A stretch of DNA of 64,000 nucleotides. Source: Ruegeria arenilitoris. Lineage in GTDB: Bacteria > Pseudomonadota > Alphaproteobacteria > Rhodobacterales > Rhodobacteraceae. Location: contig NZ_WPYP01000009.1 in the NCBI RefSeq assembly GCF_013030985.1, positions 1 through 64,000 on the forward strand, given 5' to 3'. Positions 1-8,539 of the stretch are shown in pieces (position 1 is the first letter of the stretch; each line of letters opens with the position of its first letter). Both the position numbers and the translations under genes were made by a program. The notes below the pieces were generated by a model. That model was not told the DNA's origin. It made no database searches and saw only the letters and a program-made list of their open reading frames with translations.

Positions 1-1166
1 CGGTCTTCCGGCATCGCGTCGATGCTCAGCACCTCTTTGCGCTTGGCGATCAGGACATAGACAACGCAGGCCAGGTACAGGCCGACAACCACGGCGCCGA
101 TCCATTGAATCTGCAGCCACTGGCTCTGGAACAGCAGGGTCAGGACGAACAGCAGCGCGACGTTGCCGCCGACATAGACCAGTTTGCCCAGACGCTCGAC
201 CGTCATGTTCAGGTTGTCGGTGTACAGGCGGATCAGCGAGTCCAGCGAGTTGATCACGAAGGTCACGCCCACAATCACCATCGCGATGTTGGTGATACCT
301 GCGGTGTCGATGCCGTTCAGGTGGTAGTAGTAGAGAACGGTAAACCAGATGCCCAGCGGGATCGACGGGAAGATCAGCAGTGCCGCCAGCAGCTGCCATG
401 TGGTCAGACCACCGACAAAGCGCGAGGTGAACTGGCCGATCATGATCGACCATGCGAACCACCAGAACAGGTAGAAGGCGTGATAGTCGGTCAGCGGCAG
501 GACAAATTTGTGGATGTTCGTGAAATAGGCGCCGATGTTGCCGCCGGTTTCCAGGAACCCGGTGACACCCATACCGGCCGCCGCCCACATGCCAAGGATC
601 AGGGCCAGGAACAGGAAGGTCGAACCCACCGACAGGATGCGCACGTATTTCAGGTCGGTCGACGAATAGGCAGCAGCCAGAATCACGACGAACACGATGA
701 TATAGAACGTACCGACCACTGACTCACCGTCGCCAACTTCGGGCAGGTAACCCGGCAGGTAGATCAGGAACAGGCTGGCGGTAAAGGCGCAGGTGCCGAT
801 GATGACCACGTTGTTGACCAGCTTGACCAAGGGGATTTCAAAGAACTTCACCCGCGGCTCGATCACGCAGAAATAGAACGCTGTCAGGAAGTAGAACGCC
901 CAGATCAGGAAACCCCAGAAGCCGAACTCGATTGCCAGCGGATTGGCGAAGGCATAGGCGGGATCTTCGGCATAACCGCCGAACTCGGTCAAAGGGAACA
1001 TGATCAGGCCGACATCCAGACCGGATGTGAAAAGGATCGCAATAAAAGTGAACAGATGGACGGGGGTTACGCCAACACAGCGCAGGTTCCACCACTTCAC
1101 CACGAAGAAAGCGACCAGGCCCAAAGCCAGCAGGACGCCGAACGACAGGATGTACTCCAACAACAC
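1..1166 (-). CDS. BCCT-family transporter, 3' end beyond the window
   Basis: Membrane carrier of the betaine/choline/carnitine type, expected to import a quaternary-ammonium or related solute using an ion gradient. Only the N-terminal 388 residues are seen, because the gene runs off the left edge. The translation is a series of hydrophobic helices and includes FYLFWWFAWSIMIGQF, which resembles the Trp-rich signature helix of BCCT carriers. I start it at GTG 1166 because GGGAGG (1175-1180) lies eight bases upstream; a TTG at 1163 is an alternative. The divergent region towards the DMT gene has an inverted repeat at 1210-1235. The family call comes from residue patterns; the substrate cannot be told. 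Confidence 0.72.
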   Translation of the reverse strand, partial: MLLEYILSFGVLLALGLVAFFVVKWWNLRCVGVTPVHLFTFIAILFTSGLDVGLIMFPLTEFGGYAEDPAYAFANPLAIEFGFWGFLIWAFYFLTAFYFCVIEPRVKFFEIPLVKLVNNVVIIGTCAFTASLFLIYLPGYLPEVGDGESVVGTFYIIVFVVILAAAYSSTDLKYVRILSVGSTFLFLALILGMWAAAGMGVTGFLETGGNIGAYFTNIHKFVLPLTDYHAFYLFWWFAWSIMIGQFTSRFVGGLTTWQLLAALLIFPSIPLGIWFTVLYYYHLNGIDTAGITNIAMVIVGVTFVINSLDSLIRLYTDNLNMTVERLGKLVYVGGNVALLFVLTLLFQSQWLQIQWIGAVVVGLYLACVVYVLIAKRKEVLSIDAMPED

Positions 1167-1209
1167 TTAACACACCTCCCATTATTTTTCGGATGCGGAT
1201 GCTGTTATC

Positions 1210-1235
1210 TTTTATTGGCGAGTCAATCAATAAAA
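1210..1235. promoter_or_regulatory. Inverted repeat, possible TetR/BetI-type operator
   Basis: The half-sites TTTTATTG (1210-1217) and CAATAAAA (1228-1235) are exact reverse complements with ten bases between them. The repeat lies 44 bp upstream of the BCCT carrier start and 118 bp before the DMT gene. Its AT-rich TTATTG...CAATAA form is like operators of BetI-type TetR repressors that control choline/betaine genes. That match is from memory and the regulator is not in the window. Confidence 0.4.
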
Positions 1236-1353
1236 ACGACCAATCGGTTAATGCTGTGAGTCGGATGTGCCTTTTTTGACGCAAAAAGCGACCCGCCTTG
1301 CGGTGAATGCGAAATTGATAAACAGTGCGCGAAATTGCTGAGAGGGGAGCGGA

Positions 1354-2241
1354 ATGGACCTTCGCGCCATTGCCATGGGGCTGACATTTGCGTTCATCTG
1401 GTCCTCGGCCTTTACCTCGGCCCGGATCATCGTCGCGGATGCGTCTCCGTTGTTTTCGCTGGCTGTTCGGTTTCTGATTTCAGGGCTGATTGGCGTGGCC
1501 ATTGCACGCGCCATGGGTCAAAGCTGGAACCTGACACGCCCCCAGTGGCGGGCGACGATCTTGTTCGGAATCTGCCAAAATGCCCTTTATTTGGGTCTGA
1601 ACTTTTATGCGATGCAAACGGTTGAGGCGTCGCTTGCCGCCATCATCGCCTCGACCATGCCGTTGCTGGTGGCTTTGGCGGGCTGGTTGTTTTTGGGCGA
1701 AAAGCTGCGTCCGCTAGCGGTGCTGGGCTTGTTTGCGGGCTTTGCCGGTGTGGCTCTGATCATGAGTACGCGGATCGGTGGCGGCGTTGACATGTTCGGC
1801 GTGACCCTGTGCTGCGTGGGTGCCCTGGCGCTGACCTTTGCCACGCTGTCCATTCGCGGAGCCACTTCGGGCGGCAATTTCATGATGGTGGTCGGATTGC
1901 AGATGCTGGTGGGCTCTGCCGTTCTGTTTGTCGCGGCTCCGCTGTTCGAAACAATCTACATCCACCCAACCGTTCCGCTGGCGCTGGCCTTCACCTACAC
2001 GACCCTGTTCCCCGGCTTGCTGGCCACACTGATCTGGGTGCTGCTGCTGGACCGGATTGGCGCCACCCGCGCGGCGACCTTCCATTTCCTCAATCCCGTT
2101 TTCGGCGTCACCATCGCCGCCATCCTGTTGGGTGAAAAACTGGGCCCGCTGGATGCGGTAGGGGTCGGGATCACGACACTCGGTATTCTGGCGGTTCAAC
2201 TGGCGCGGCAACCTGTTCAGGGCAGCAAGGCCTCAACCTGA
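1354..2241 (+). CDS. DMT-superfamily (EamA) transporter
   Basis: Inner-membrane protein of 295 residues, the usual length for a two-EamA-repeat drug/metabolite transporter. About ten hydrophobic segments are visible, and both halves carry the family's GEKL motif before a late helix (FLGEKLRPLAV near 110 and LLGEKLGPLDAV near 255). Members usually export amino acids, metabolites or drugs; nothing here gives the substrate. A GAGGGGAG ribosome-binding site precedes ATG 1354. The gene is divergent from the BCCT carrier, and its last 25 bases overlap the convergent glutathione peroxidase gene. Confidence 0.88.
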   Translation: MDLRAIAMGLTFAFIWSSAFTSARIIVADASPLFSLAVRFLISGLIGVAIARAMGQSWNLTRPQWRATILFGICQNALYLGLNFYAMQTVEASLAAIIASTMPLLVALAGWLFLGEKLRPLAVLGLFAGFAGVALIMSTRIGGGVDMFGVTLCCVGALALTFATLSIRGATSGGNFMMVVGLQMLVGSAVLFVAAPLFETIYIHPTVPLALAFTYTTLFPGLLATLIWVLLLDRIGATRAATFHFLNPVFGVTIAAILLGEKLGPLDAVGVGITTLGILAVQLARQPVQGSKAST

Positions 2242-2738
2242 CGCAGCAACTTGGGCGCATCCGGTTTTGTGTTCGCGCCATAGGTGGCAACAACCTCGCC
2301 ATTGGGATCCAGCAGGATTTTGTTGAAGTTCCACCGGGGCTCAAACCCGGTCTGTGCCGCGACCGCCTTATAAAACGGATGCGCATTCGCACCTTTCACC
2401 GGGGTGATATCCGTCATCGGCAGGGTCAGGCCATAGTTCATCTCGCAGAATTCCTTGACCTCATCGGCCGAGCTCAGTTCCTGGTTGAACGAATCCGATG
2501 GCACCGCCAGAACCACAAGGCCCTGATCCGAATAGGCCTCATACACCTTTTGCAGAGCCGTATATTGCCCGGTGAAGCCACAGTGCGAGGCGGTATTCAC
2601 CACCAGAACCGGCTGACCCCTCCAGCCCTCGATCGACAAGGTTCCGCCATCGATCGACGCGAACTCCCCCGACAACGGAGCCGCCTGCACCGCGCGACCG
2701 AGCAGGATCAGGACCGTCAAAACAAACATTCTGAGCAT
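2217..2738 (-). CDS. Glutathione peroxidase family protein, exported
   Basis: Thiol peroxidase of 173 residues that reduces peroxides. The peroxidatic residue is Cys53 in NTASHCGFTGQY, so this is a Cys- and not a Sec-enzyme. The conserved LAVPSDSFNQE and WNFNK motifs supply the other active-site residues (Gln, Trp, Asn). Residues 1-20 (MLRMFVLTVLILLGRAVQAA) look like a cleavable signal peptide, so it probably works in the periplasm. It converges on the DMT gene with a 25-bp overlap and is divergent from msrBA, giving a small block of oxidative-damage genes. Confidence 0.9.
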   Translation of the reverse strand: MLRMFVLTVLILLGRAVQAAPLSGEFASIDGGTLSIEGWRGQPVLVVNTASHCGFTGQYTALQKVYEAYSDQGLVVLAVPSDSFNQELSSADEVKEFCEMNYGLTLPMTDITPVKGANAHPFYKAVAAQTGFEPRWNFNKILLDPNGEVVATYGANTKPDAPKLLRQVEALLP

Positions 2739-2880
2739 GATTTGGCCTCCCTTTGCTTATATTACGTATCAAACCCGGTCGCAGATCACCCGCACGAACG
2801 CGCGAGGCCGCTGAAATAGGGCTTTGATTTCCCCGCCCCTGCCCCCAGATTATGCCACAAGAAAAATGACCGGAGGAGCC

Positions 2881-3330
2881 ATGACCCGTTATACCAAAGA
2901 CCCCGAGGCCATCGCCGCCCTGTCCCCCGAAGAGTTCCACGTCACCCAGCGCAGTGGGACCGAGCGTCCGGGCACCGGAAAATACCTGAGCAATAAGGAA
3001 CCGGGGATTTATGTGGACATCGTCTCGGGCGAGCCGCTGTTTGCCTCGACCCACAAATACGAATCCGGCTGCGGCTGGCCCAGTTTCACCAAACCGATCA
3101 TCCATGAGCATGTGGAGGAGTTTCACGACGCCACCCATGGTATGATCCGCACCGAGGTCCGCTCGAAACACGGCGACAGCCATCTGGGGCATGTCTTTCC
3201 GGATGGCCCGCGCGAACAGGGCGGGCTGCGCTATTGCATCAACTCTGCCGCGCTTCGGTTCATCCATCGTGACGAGATGGAGGCCGAAGGCTATGGCGAA
3301 TACCTGATCCATGTGGAGGATATCCAATGA
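2881..3330 (+). CDS. msrB: Peptide-methionine (R)-S-oxide reductase MsrB
   Basis: Reduces methionine-R-sulfoxide in damaged proteins. The 149-residue protein has the catalytic Cys119 in [11 protein letters not shown] and a likely resolving Cys64 in GCGWPSF. The two zinc-binding CxxC pairs of many MsrB proteins are missing (DIVS at 46-49 and SKHG at 95-98), so this is the zinc-free form. I use ATG 2881, with GGAGGA just upstream, because the family normally begins close to the RYTKDPEAI segment; an in-frame ATG at 2866 is less likely. It overlaps msrA by 4 bp (ATGA), so the two are translationally coupled. Confidence 0.95.
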   Translation: MTRYTKDPEAIAALSPEEFHVTQRSGTERPGTGKYLSNKEPGIYVDIVSGEPLFASTHKYESGCGWPSFTKPIIHEHVEEFHDATHGMIRTEVRSKHGDSHLGHVFPDGPREQGGLRYCINSAALRFIHRDEMEAEGYGEYLIHVEDIQ

Positions 3331-3836
3331 CCGATGAACGCGCCGTACTGGCCGGGGGCTGTTTCTGGGGGATGCAGGACCTGATCCGCAAACTGCCCGG
3401 CGTGTCGGACACCCGCGTCGGCTATACCGGCGGTGACGTGCCCAACGCCACCTATCGCAATCACGGCACCCATGCCGAAGGGATCGAGATATTCTTCGAC
3501 CCATCGCAGATCACCTATCGCGATCTGCTGGAGTTCTTCTTTCAAATCCACGATCCCACGACATTGAACCGTCAGGGCAATGACCGCGGCATGAGCTACC
3601 GCTCGGCCATCTATTACGTGGATGATGCGCAGAAACAGATGGCTGAGGACACAATTGCCGATGTGAATGCCAGTGGTATCTGGCCCGGCAAGGTGGTGAC
3701 CGAGGTCGAACCCGTCGGCGATTTCTGGGAGGCCGAGCCCGAGCATCAGGATTACCTCGAGCGTATCCCGAACGGCTATACCTGCCACTTCCCGCGCCCC
3801 GATTGGGTTCTGCCCAAACGCAACGCGGCTGAATAA
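3327..3836 (+). CDS. msrA: Peptide-methionine (S)-S-oxide reductase MsrA
   Basis: Repairs the S epimer of methionine sulfoxide and so complements MsrB from the same operon. The 169-residue protein has the GCFWG active site with nucleophile Cys12, the family motifs GYTGG and [10 protein letters not shown], and Cys153 near the C terminus ([11 protein letters not shown]) as candidate resolving residue. No signal peptide is seen, so it acts in the cytosol. Its start codon overlaps the msrB stop. Confidence 0.96.
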   Translation: MTDERAVLAGGCFWGMQDLIRKLPGVSDTRVGYTGGDVPNATYRNHGTHAEGIEIFFDPSQITYRDLLEFFFQIHDPTTLNRQGNDRGMSYRSAIYYVDDAQKQMAEDTIADVNASGIWPGKVVTEVEPVGDFWEAEPEHQDYLERIPNGYTCHFPRPDWVLPKRNAAE

Positions 3837-3856
3837 CGGGACAGCCCCTGCCGGGG

Positions 3857-5860
3857 CTACCCTGTCGCCACCCTCGGGCGGCCGCTGGCCTCGACGGTGA
3901 TTGTGGCTTCGACAAACACGTCCTGCGCCTCGATCCGGGCGGTTCGGATATCCCGGTCGATCACGATCCGGATATCCTCGGCCCCGGCCTGACGCACGGC
4001 GCCCTCGGCCTCGGACCGCAGTACCGATTCCAGCAGGTCCAGCGCCGCGTCGGATTCGTTGAAATCCTGCGGACCGTCTTCAAGATGGACCCGGAACCGG
4101 CCCTCGGACGGAGATGTGACCGTTCCCATTCTGCGCAGGGTCAGGCGGCCCACCACGGCACCGATGGCATTGGCCACACCCGCATGTTCCGGCAGGATCA
4201 TACGACAGCGCAGACGCTCGCCCACCGCAGGGTAATAGCTGGGTGCCGACGCCCCAAGGCCCACTACATCGACGTTCAACATCGTATCCAGCGCCAACAA
4301 ACCGCGATGCCTGGACAGGCCCTTTTGCGTCAGAACATGCCGCGCCAATTCGGCGGAAGGCACACCAAACGCTTCGGCCTCTTCTGAAAAAGCAGTCTCT
4401 AACAAGGTCAATATTGTCTGTTCGGTCAACTGATCCACAATGATCTGTGCCAGCTCTTCGGGCGTCTTGGCCAGCCTGTCACCGGTGCCAATCCGTTTGC
4501 GCGCGATCAGTTCCAGCGCCTTGTTGGCGGCATCCGCATCCCAGGCATCCAGCCGGCCCAGAACATGGCTGGCATCCGATGGCGTCACGCCCGAGACCTG
4601 TACGATCCCACGATCCACCAGCCGCGCCAGAGCCCCGTTTTCCATCCGGGTCCGCAGCAGTTCGCTGAGCGGCAGGACCTTGTCACCCAGCCGCTCCAGC
4701 AGATCCTCTTCCCGGGCGCCCAACCCCTCGGCGTGAATGCCGGGAACGCGGCGTGCGAAACGGGTGTCATGCTCACCCACCGTTGTTGCCCGCAGTTGCG
4801 TATCCAACACGGTATGAACGGCCTCGGGCGCTTCGGACGCGATCAGCGAGACGGGCAGCACCCGCCGCGGCCCCAGAAACACGCCGCCGCCCAAGCCTTC
4901 GGTCATCACATGCACCTGGCTGTCGCCGCCAAGACCATGGGTGCGCATTGCAACCGCCTCGACCATGGTGCGGAACCTGCCGACCTGCGCCCCTGCCGGA
5001 TCAATCGCAGGTTTGCCGTCGCGGATCAGCGCCACATCGGTGGTCGTGCCGCCGATATCCGACACAAGAGCGTTCTCGGTTCCCGTCAGCCAACTGGCCC
5101 CGACAATCGACGCCGCCGGGCCGCTGAGGATGGTTTCAATCGGCCGCTCACGCGCCTGTTCCGCGCTCATCAGGGCGCCGTCCCCGCGCACCACCATCAT
5201 TGGCGCGGTGATGCCCAGTTCCAGCAACCGGTCCTGCGCCCGCCCGATTAACCGGTCGATCATCCCGATCAGCCGGGCATTCAGCACTGCAGTCACCGCC
5301 CGTTTCGGACCGTTCAACTTGGCCGACAGGTGATGCGAACAGGTCACTGGCGCACCGGTCTTTTCCGCAATGATCCGAGCCGCCTCCAGCTCATGCGCCG
5401 GGTTCCGTGTGGCGAATTGGGCAGCAATAGCAAAACCCGAGACGCCTTTGTGAGAGTCCAAAAACGCCTCAAGCGCCGCCACATCCAACGGCGCAGCCTC
5501 GCCCCCGGCATGGGTATGACCACCCCCAACCACCAGCGCCGGATCACCTTTCAACGCGTCCCGCAACCCGTGCTTGTCCAGATCGCCGTCCTTGAACCCG
5601 ATATAGATCAGCGCAACGCGCCCGCCCTGCCCCTCGACCAGAGCATTTGTCGCCAATGTGGTCGACAGCGACGCCATGGATATCTGCTCCGGCGCCACCT
5701 GCGCCGCGTCCAGAACCGCCTGAATCGCCTTACCCACGCCAATCGCCAGATCGGCCCGCGTGGTCAGGGACTTGGCCGAGGCGATTACCTCACGCTCATC
5801 CCGGATCAGCACCGCGTCGGTATAGGTTCCGCCCGTATCCACCCCCAAAGCCAACGCCAT
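3857..5860 (-). CDS. Hydantoinase A / oxoprolinase family protein
   Basis: A 667-residue protein of the HyuA/OplA family (ATP-dependent N-methylhydantoinase, 5-oxoprolinase A half, acetone carboxylase beta). Two ASKHA-type phosphate loops are visible: DTGGTYTDAV (8-17) and DIGGTTTDVA (268-277). The start at ATG 5860 has a strong AGGAAGGAG site upstream and puts the first loop at the N terminus as usual. A HyuB partner is normally next to HyuA, but none is here; queG lies upstream. The substrate is therefore unknown. The family call is firm and the function is open. Confidence 0.88.
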   Translation of the reverse strand: MALALGVDTGGTYTDAVLIRDEREVIASAKSLTTRADLAIGVGKAIQAVLDAAQVAPEQISMASLSTTLATNALVEGQGGRVALIYIGFKDGDLDKHGLRDALKGDPALVVGGGHTHAGGEAAPLDVAALEAFLDSHKGVSGFAIAAQFATRNPAHELEAARIIAEKTGAPVTCSHHLSAKLNGPKRAVTAVLNARLIGMIDRLIGRAQDRLLELGITAPMMVVRGDGALMSAEQARERPIETILSGPAASIVGASWLTGTENALVSDIGGTTTDVALIRDGKPAIDPAGAQVGRFRTMVEAVAMRTHGLGGDSQVHVMTEGLGGGVFLGPRRVLPVSLIASEAPEAVHTVLDTQLRATTVGEHDTRFARRVPGIHAEGLGAREEDLLERLGDKVLPLSELLRTRMENGALARLVDRGIVQVSGVTPSDASHVLGRLDAWDADAANKALELIARKRIGTGDRLAKTPEELAQIIVDQLTEQTILTLLETAFSEEAEAFGVPSAELARHVLTQKGLSRHRGLLALDTMLNVDVVGLGASAPSYYPAVGERLRCRMILPEHAGVANAIGAVVGRLTLRRMGTVTSPSEGRFRVHLEDGPQDFNESDAALDLLESVLRSEAEGAVRQAGAEDIRIVIDRDIRTARIEAQDVFVEATITVEASGRPRVATG

Positions 5861-5932
5861 CGGGTTCTCCTTCCTGTTCGCTACGGATGGGTTTAGTGGT
5901 TTGGACCGACACGTCCAGCCTGTTTGCGGCAC

Positions 5933-6970
5933 TTATGGCAATCGTTGCACCGCCCAGCGCGCGGCGTCGGCAACGGTGGGGTCGGGATCATCCGTCAAAC
6001 CCTGCGCGACGGGCCTGAGTTCGACCCTTCCCGAGTTTCCGATGGCATAGAGCACATTGCGCACAAACCGATCCCGCCCGATGCGCTTGATTGGCGATCC
6101 GGAAAATTTCGCGCGAAACGCTGCATCATCCAGCACCGCCAGATCTGCCAGTGCAGGTGCCTTCAGATCGTCCCGGGCGGCATAACGCATATCGCTGGCC
6201 GCAACCGCAAACTTGTTCCACGGACAAGCGGCCAGACAATCGTCGCAACCATAAATCCGGTTGCCGAGCTTGCCGCGCAACTCTTCGTCCACCGGGCCTT
6301 TGTGTTCGATGGTCAGATAGGAAATGCAGCGCGTTGCATCCAACTGGTAGGGGGCCGGAAAAGCATTTGTCGGACAGGCATCCAGGCAGGACCGGCACGA
6401 TCCGCAGTGGTCTATCTCAGCTGGGTCCACAGGAAGATCCAAAGTGGTAAAAACAGACCCTATAAAGGCCCAGTTACCCCAATCCCGACTGACCAGATTG
6501 GTGTGTTTGCCCTGCCAGCCCAGCCCGGCAGCATAGCCCAATGCCTTTTCCGGCACCGGAGCGGTATCGACAAAGACCTTCACTTCGCCACCGCCCTCGG
6601 CAATCAGCCACCGTGCCAGCCGTTTCAGCCGTTTCTTGACCAGATCATGGTAATCCTTGTTCTGCGCATAGACTGAGATCGCCGCCTTGTCCGGATGATC
6701 CAGCACCTCGGTCGGGTCATGGTCCGGCGCATAGCTCTCGGCCAGCATGATCACCGACCGTGCTTCGGGCCACAGTGCTGCCGGATCACCACGCCAATGG
6801 GTCCGCTCGGCCATCCAGCCCATCTGACCGTGATATCCGGCCTGCAGAAACGCCCCTAACCGGGCCGGAACTTCAGGCACGTCCCAAGGCCGACACACAC
6901 GACAGGACACAAACCCTTCGCTCAGCGCCTGCGCCACCAGCTTGTCTTTTAAACCCGATCCGCTCTTCAT
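5933..6970 (-). CDS. queG: Epoxyqueuosine reductase QueG
   Basis: Last step of queuosine synthesis: reduces epoxyqueuosine at the wobble base of tRNAs with GUN anticodons, using cobalamin and two [4Fe-4S] clusters. The 345-residue protein shows both cluster motifs ([16 protein letters not shown] and [13 protein letters not shown]) and the conserved [18 protein letters not shown] segment. The start at ATG 6970 is chosen over an upstream in-frame start at 7006, since the longer form would run into a repeat element (6996-7033). It is downstream of the glutathione transferase gene on the same strand. It acts in the cytosol. Confidence 0.93.
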   Translation of the reverse strand: MKSGSGLKDKLVAQALSEGFVSCRVCRPWDVPEVPARLGAFLQAGYHGQMGWMAERTHWRGDPAALWPEARSVIMLAESYAPDHDPTEVLDHPDKAAISVYAQNKDYHDLVKKRLKRLARWLIAEGGGEVKVFVDTAPVPEKALGYAAGLGWQGKHTNLVSRDWGNWAFIGSVFTTLDLPVDPAEIDHCGSCRSCLDACPTNAFPAPYQLDATRCISYLTIEHKGPVDEELRGKLGNRIYGCDDCLAACPWNKFAVAASDMRYAARDDLKAPALADLAVLDDAAFRAKFSGSPIKRIGRDRFVRNVLYAIGNSGRVELRPVAQGLTDDPDPTVADAARWAVQRLP

Positions 6971-7033
6971 CTGGCTACAAATATCCTCGGGGGGAATCGC
7001 GCACAAGCGCGATGGGGGGCAGACAGCCCCCCA
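6971..7033 (-). repeat. Intergenic repeat with two perfect hairpins
   Basis: Between the glutathione transferase stop and queG lie two adjacent perfect stems: TGGGGGGC/GCCCCCCA (7013-7020 with 7026-7033, 5-base loop) and ATCGCGC/GCGCGAT (6996-7002 with 7007-7013, 4-base loop). On the minus strand they are followed by CCCCCCGAGGATATTTG and then the queG start. From memory, this order (G/C hairpins and then GAGGATATTT about a dozen bases before AGATGAAG) recurs between genes in many Rhodobacteraceae. It may end or stabilise the upstream transcript. Confidence 0.6.
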
Positions 7034-7041
7034 CTACCCTA

Positions 7042-7707
7042 TCAGAAATCCAGATCAGCGTAGTGCAGCGGCGGCCGGAACCCCGGCACCTGATCCGCCA
7101 GAATCGATCGAAACGCCGGCCTCGACTTGATCTTGGCGTACCAGTCCTTGACCGCCTGAGACCGATTCCAATCCACATCCGAGATATAGTCCAGTGCTGA
7201 CAGATGCGCCGCGGCTGCGAAATCCGCCAAGGTCATCTGATCGCCCGCCAGCCAGCGCCGGTGATCCAGCAGCCAGGCCATGTAATCCAGGTGATACTTG
7301 ATCGCCCGAGCACCTTCCTTGACATTCTTGCTGTCTGGATAGCCCTCACCGGTGACTTTCTTGTTCACCCGCTCATACAGCAGTTTCGAGGTCACCTCAT
7401 GATGAAACTTGTCATCAAACCACCCCACCAGACGCCGCACCTCATACCGGGCCTCGGGCGTTTTGGGCATCAAAGGGGGCTCCGGGCGGGTTTCTTCGAT
7501 ATATTCGCAAATGGCGGCACTTTCCGACATCACACGCCCGTCCAGACGCAGAACCGGCACTTTGCCGGCGGGGTTGCGGCGCAGAAAATCCGGGTCTTTC
7601 TCCCAGTATCGTTCCTCGACCAGCTCAACCTCGATCTTCTTTTCCGCCAGGGACAGGCGGACCTTGCGGCAATATGGGGACAGGGGAACGTGAAACAGAC
7701 GCGCCAT
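7042..7707 (-). CDS. Glutathione S-transferase family protein
   Basis: A 221-residue cytosolic GST-fold protein. The thioredoxin-like N-terminal domain has LSPYCRKVRLSLAEKK near residues 7-22 and the cis-proline/glutathione-binding part GKVPVLRLDG followed by SESAAICEYIEE. The C-terminal helical domain holds WLAGDQMTLADFAAAAHL, the usual GST capping motif. ATG 7707 has GGAAG upstream and gives the standard N terminus. The substrate and subclass are not evident. It lies between mtgA and queG on the same strand. Confidence 0.9.
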   Translation of the reverse strand: MARLFHVPLSPYCRKVRLSLAEKKIEVELVEERYWEKDPDFLRRNPAGKVPVLRLDGRVMSESAAICEYIEETRPEPPLMPKTPEARYEVRRLVGWFDDKFHHEVTSKLLYERVNKKVTGEGYPDSKNVKEGARAIKYHLDYMAWLLDHRRWLAGDQMTLADFAAAAHLSALDYISDVDWNRSQAVKDWYAKIKSRPAFRSILADQVPGFRPPLHYADLDF

Positions 7708-7765
7708 GGGCTTCCAATCGAACCAGTGAATACCCTTCAGCTTTAGCCTTGAGGGGCGTTGGTTT

Positions 7766-8500
7766 TCAATCCTCGAAACAGTCCGCGCGACCATCTGCGC
7801 GGATGGTGGCCGCCCCGTCCAGGATTGACGCAGCCCGTCGGCGTGTGCGCACAGAGGGGTCGGTGACCGACCGGTTGCGGGGCGAGGGCAGGATCGCCGC
7901 GATCCGCGCGGCCTGCACCGGGCTCAGCCGGGATGCCGATACGTTGAAATTGCGTTGAGCAGCGGCCTCGACCCCGAACACGCCCTGCCCGGTTTCGGCA
8001 ACGTTCAGGTAGACCTCAAGAATGCGCTGCTTGCTCCAGAAAATCTCGACAACCGGCGTGATCGAGGTTTCCAGCGCCTTGCGCACCCAGCTGCGGCCCT
8101 GCCACAGGAACACGTTCTTCACCACCTGCTGCGTGATGGTCGACGCCCCGCGCGTACCGCCGTTTTCCAGCGCCTCGCGGATCGCTTCGACGTCAAAGCC
8201 CCAATGCAGACAGAAATTGGCATCTTCGGCCGCCACGACCGAACGGGCCATGACGGGTGATATCTCCTCGATCGGCACCCAATCGCGCTCGACCTTGCCC
8301 AGCCGGCGCCATTCGGACCAGATCGTATGGGTCACCGGCGGGTTCACCACCGAATAAAGCACCACCAGCCCGACCACAAAGACAATCACCCCCACCACAG
8401 CCCGAGTCACCCAACGGCGAACCCGCAATGTGGTTGGTTTCTTTGCCTTTGACGCCTTGCTTTTCTTACTGCTCGACTTGCGCGCTGCTTTTCTTGCCAT
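7766..8500 (-). CDS. mtgA: Monofunctional peptidoglycan transglycosylase MtgA
   Basis: Polymerises lipid II into glycan strands. The 244-residue protein has a very Lys/Arg-rich N terminus, one membrane anchor (about 33-50) and a GT51 domain: AAEDANF with catalytic Glu92, RGASTITQQVVKN (117-129) and KQRILEVYLNVAE (157-169). There is no transpeptidase domain, which makes it the monofunctional type. It is downstream of the Hint gene on the same strand and upstream of the GST gene. Activity is expected on the periplasmic side of the inner membrane. Confidence 0.94.
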   Translation of the reverse strand: MARKAARKSSSKKSKASKAKKPTTLRVRRWVTRAVVGVIVFVVGLVVLYSVVNPPVTHTIWSEWRRLGKVERDWVPIEEISPVMARSVVAAEDANFCLHWGFDVEAIREALENGGTRGASTITQQVVKNVFLWQGRSWVRKALETSITPVVEIFWSKQRILEVYLNVAETGQGVFGVEAAAQRNFNVSASRLSPVQAARIAAILPSPRNRSVTDPSVRTRRRAASILDGAATIRADGRADCFED

Positions 8501-8539
8501 GCCCTTGCTATACGATGCGGCGCTTGGGTTTGAAACGGT

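Noticed and set aside
2824-2880. N-terminal extension of MsrB
   Set aside because: The extra residues do not fit the family, and ATG 2881 has a Shine-Dalgarno sequence directly upstream.
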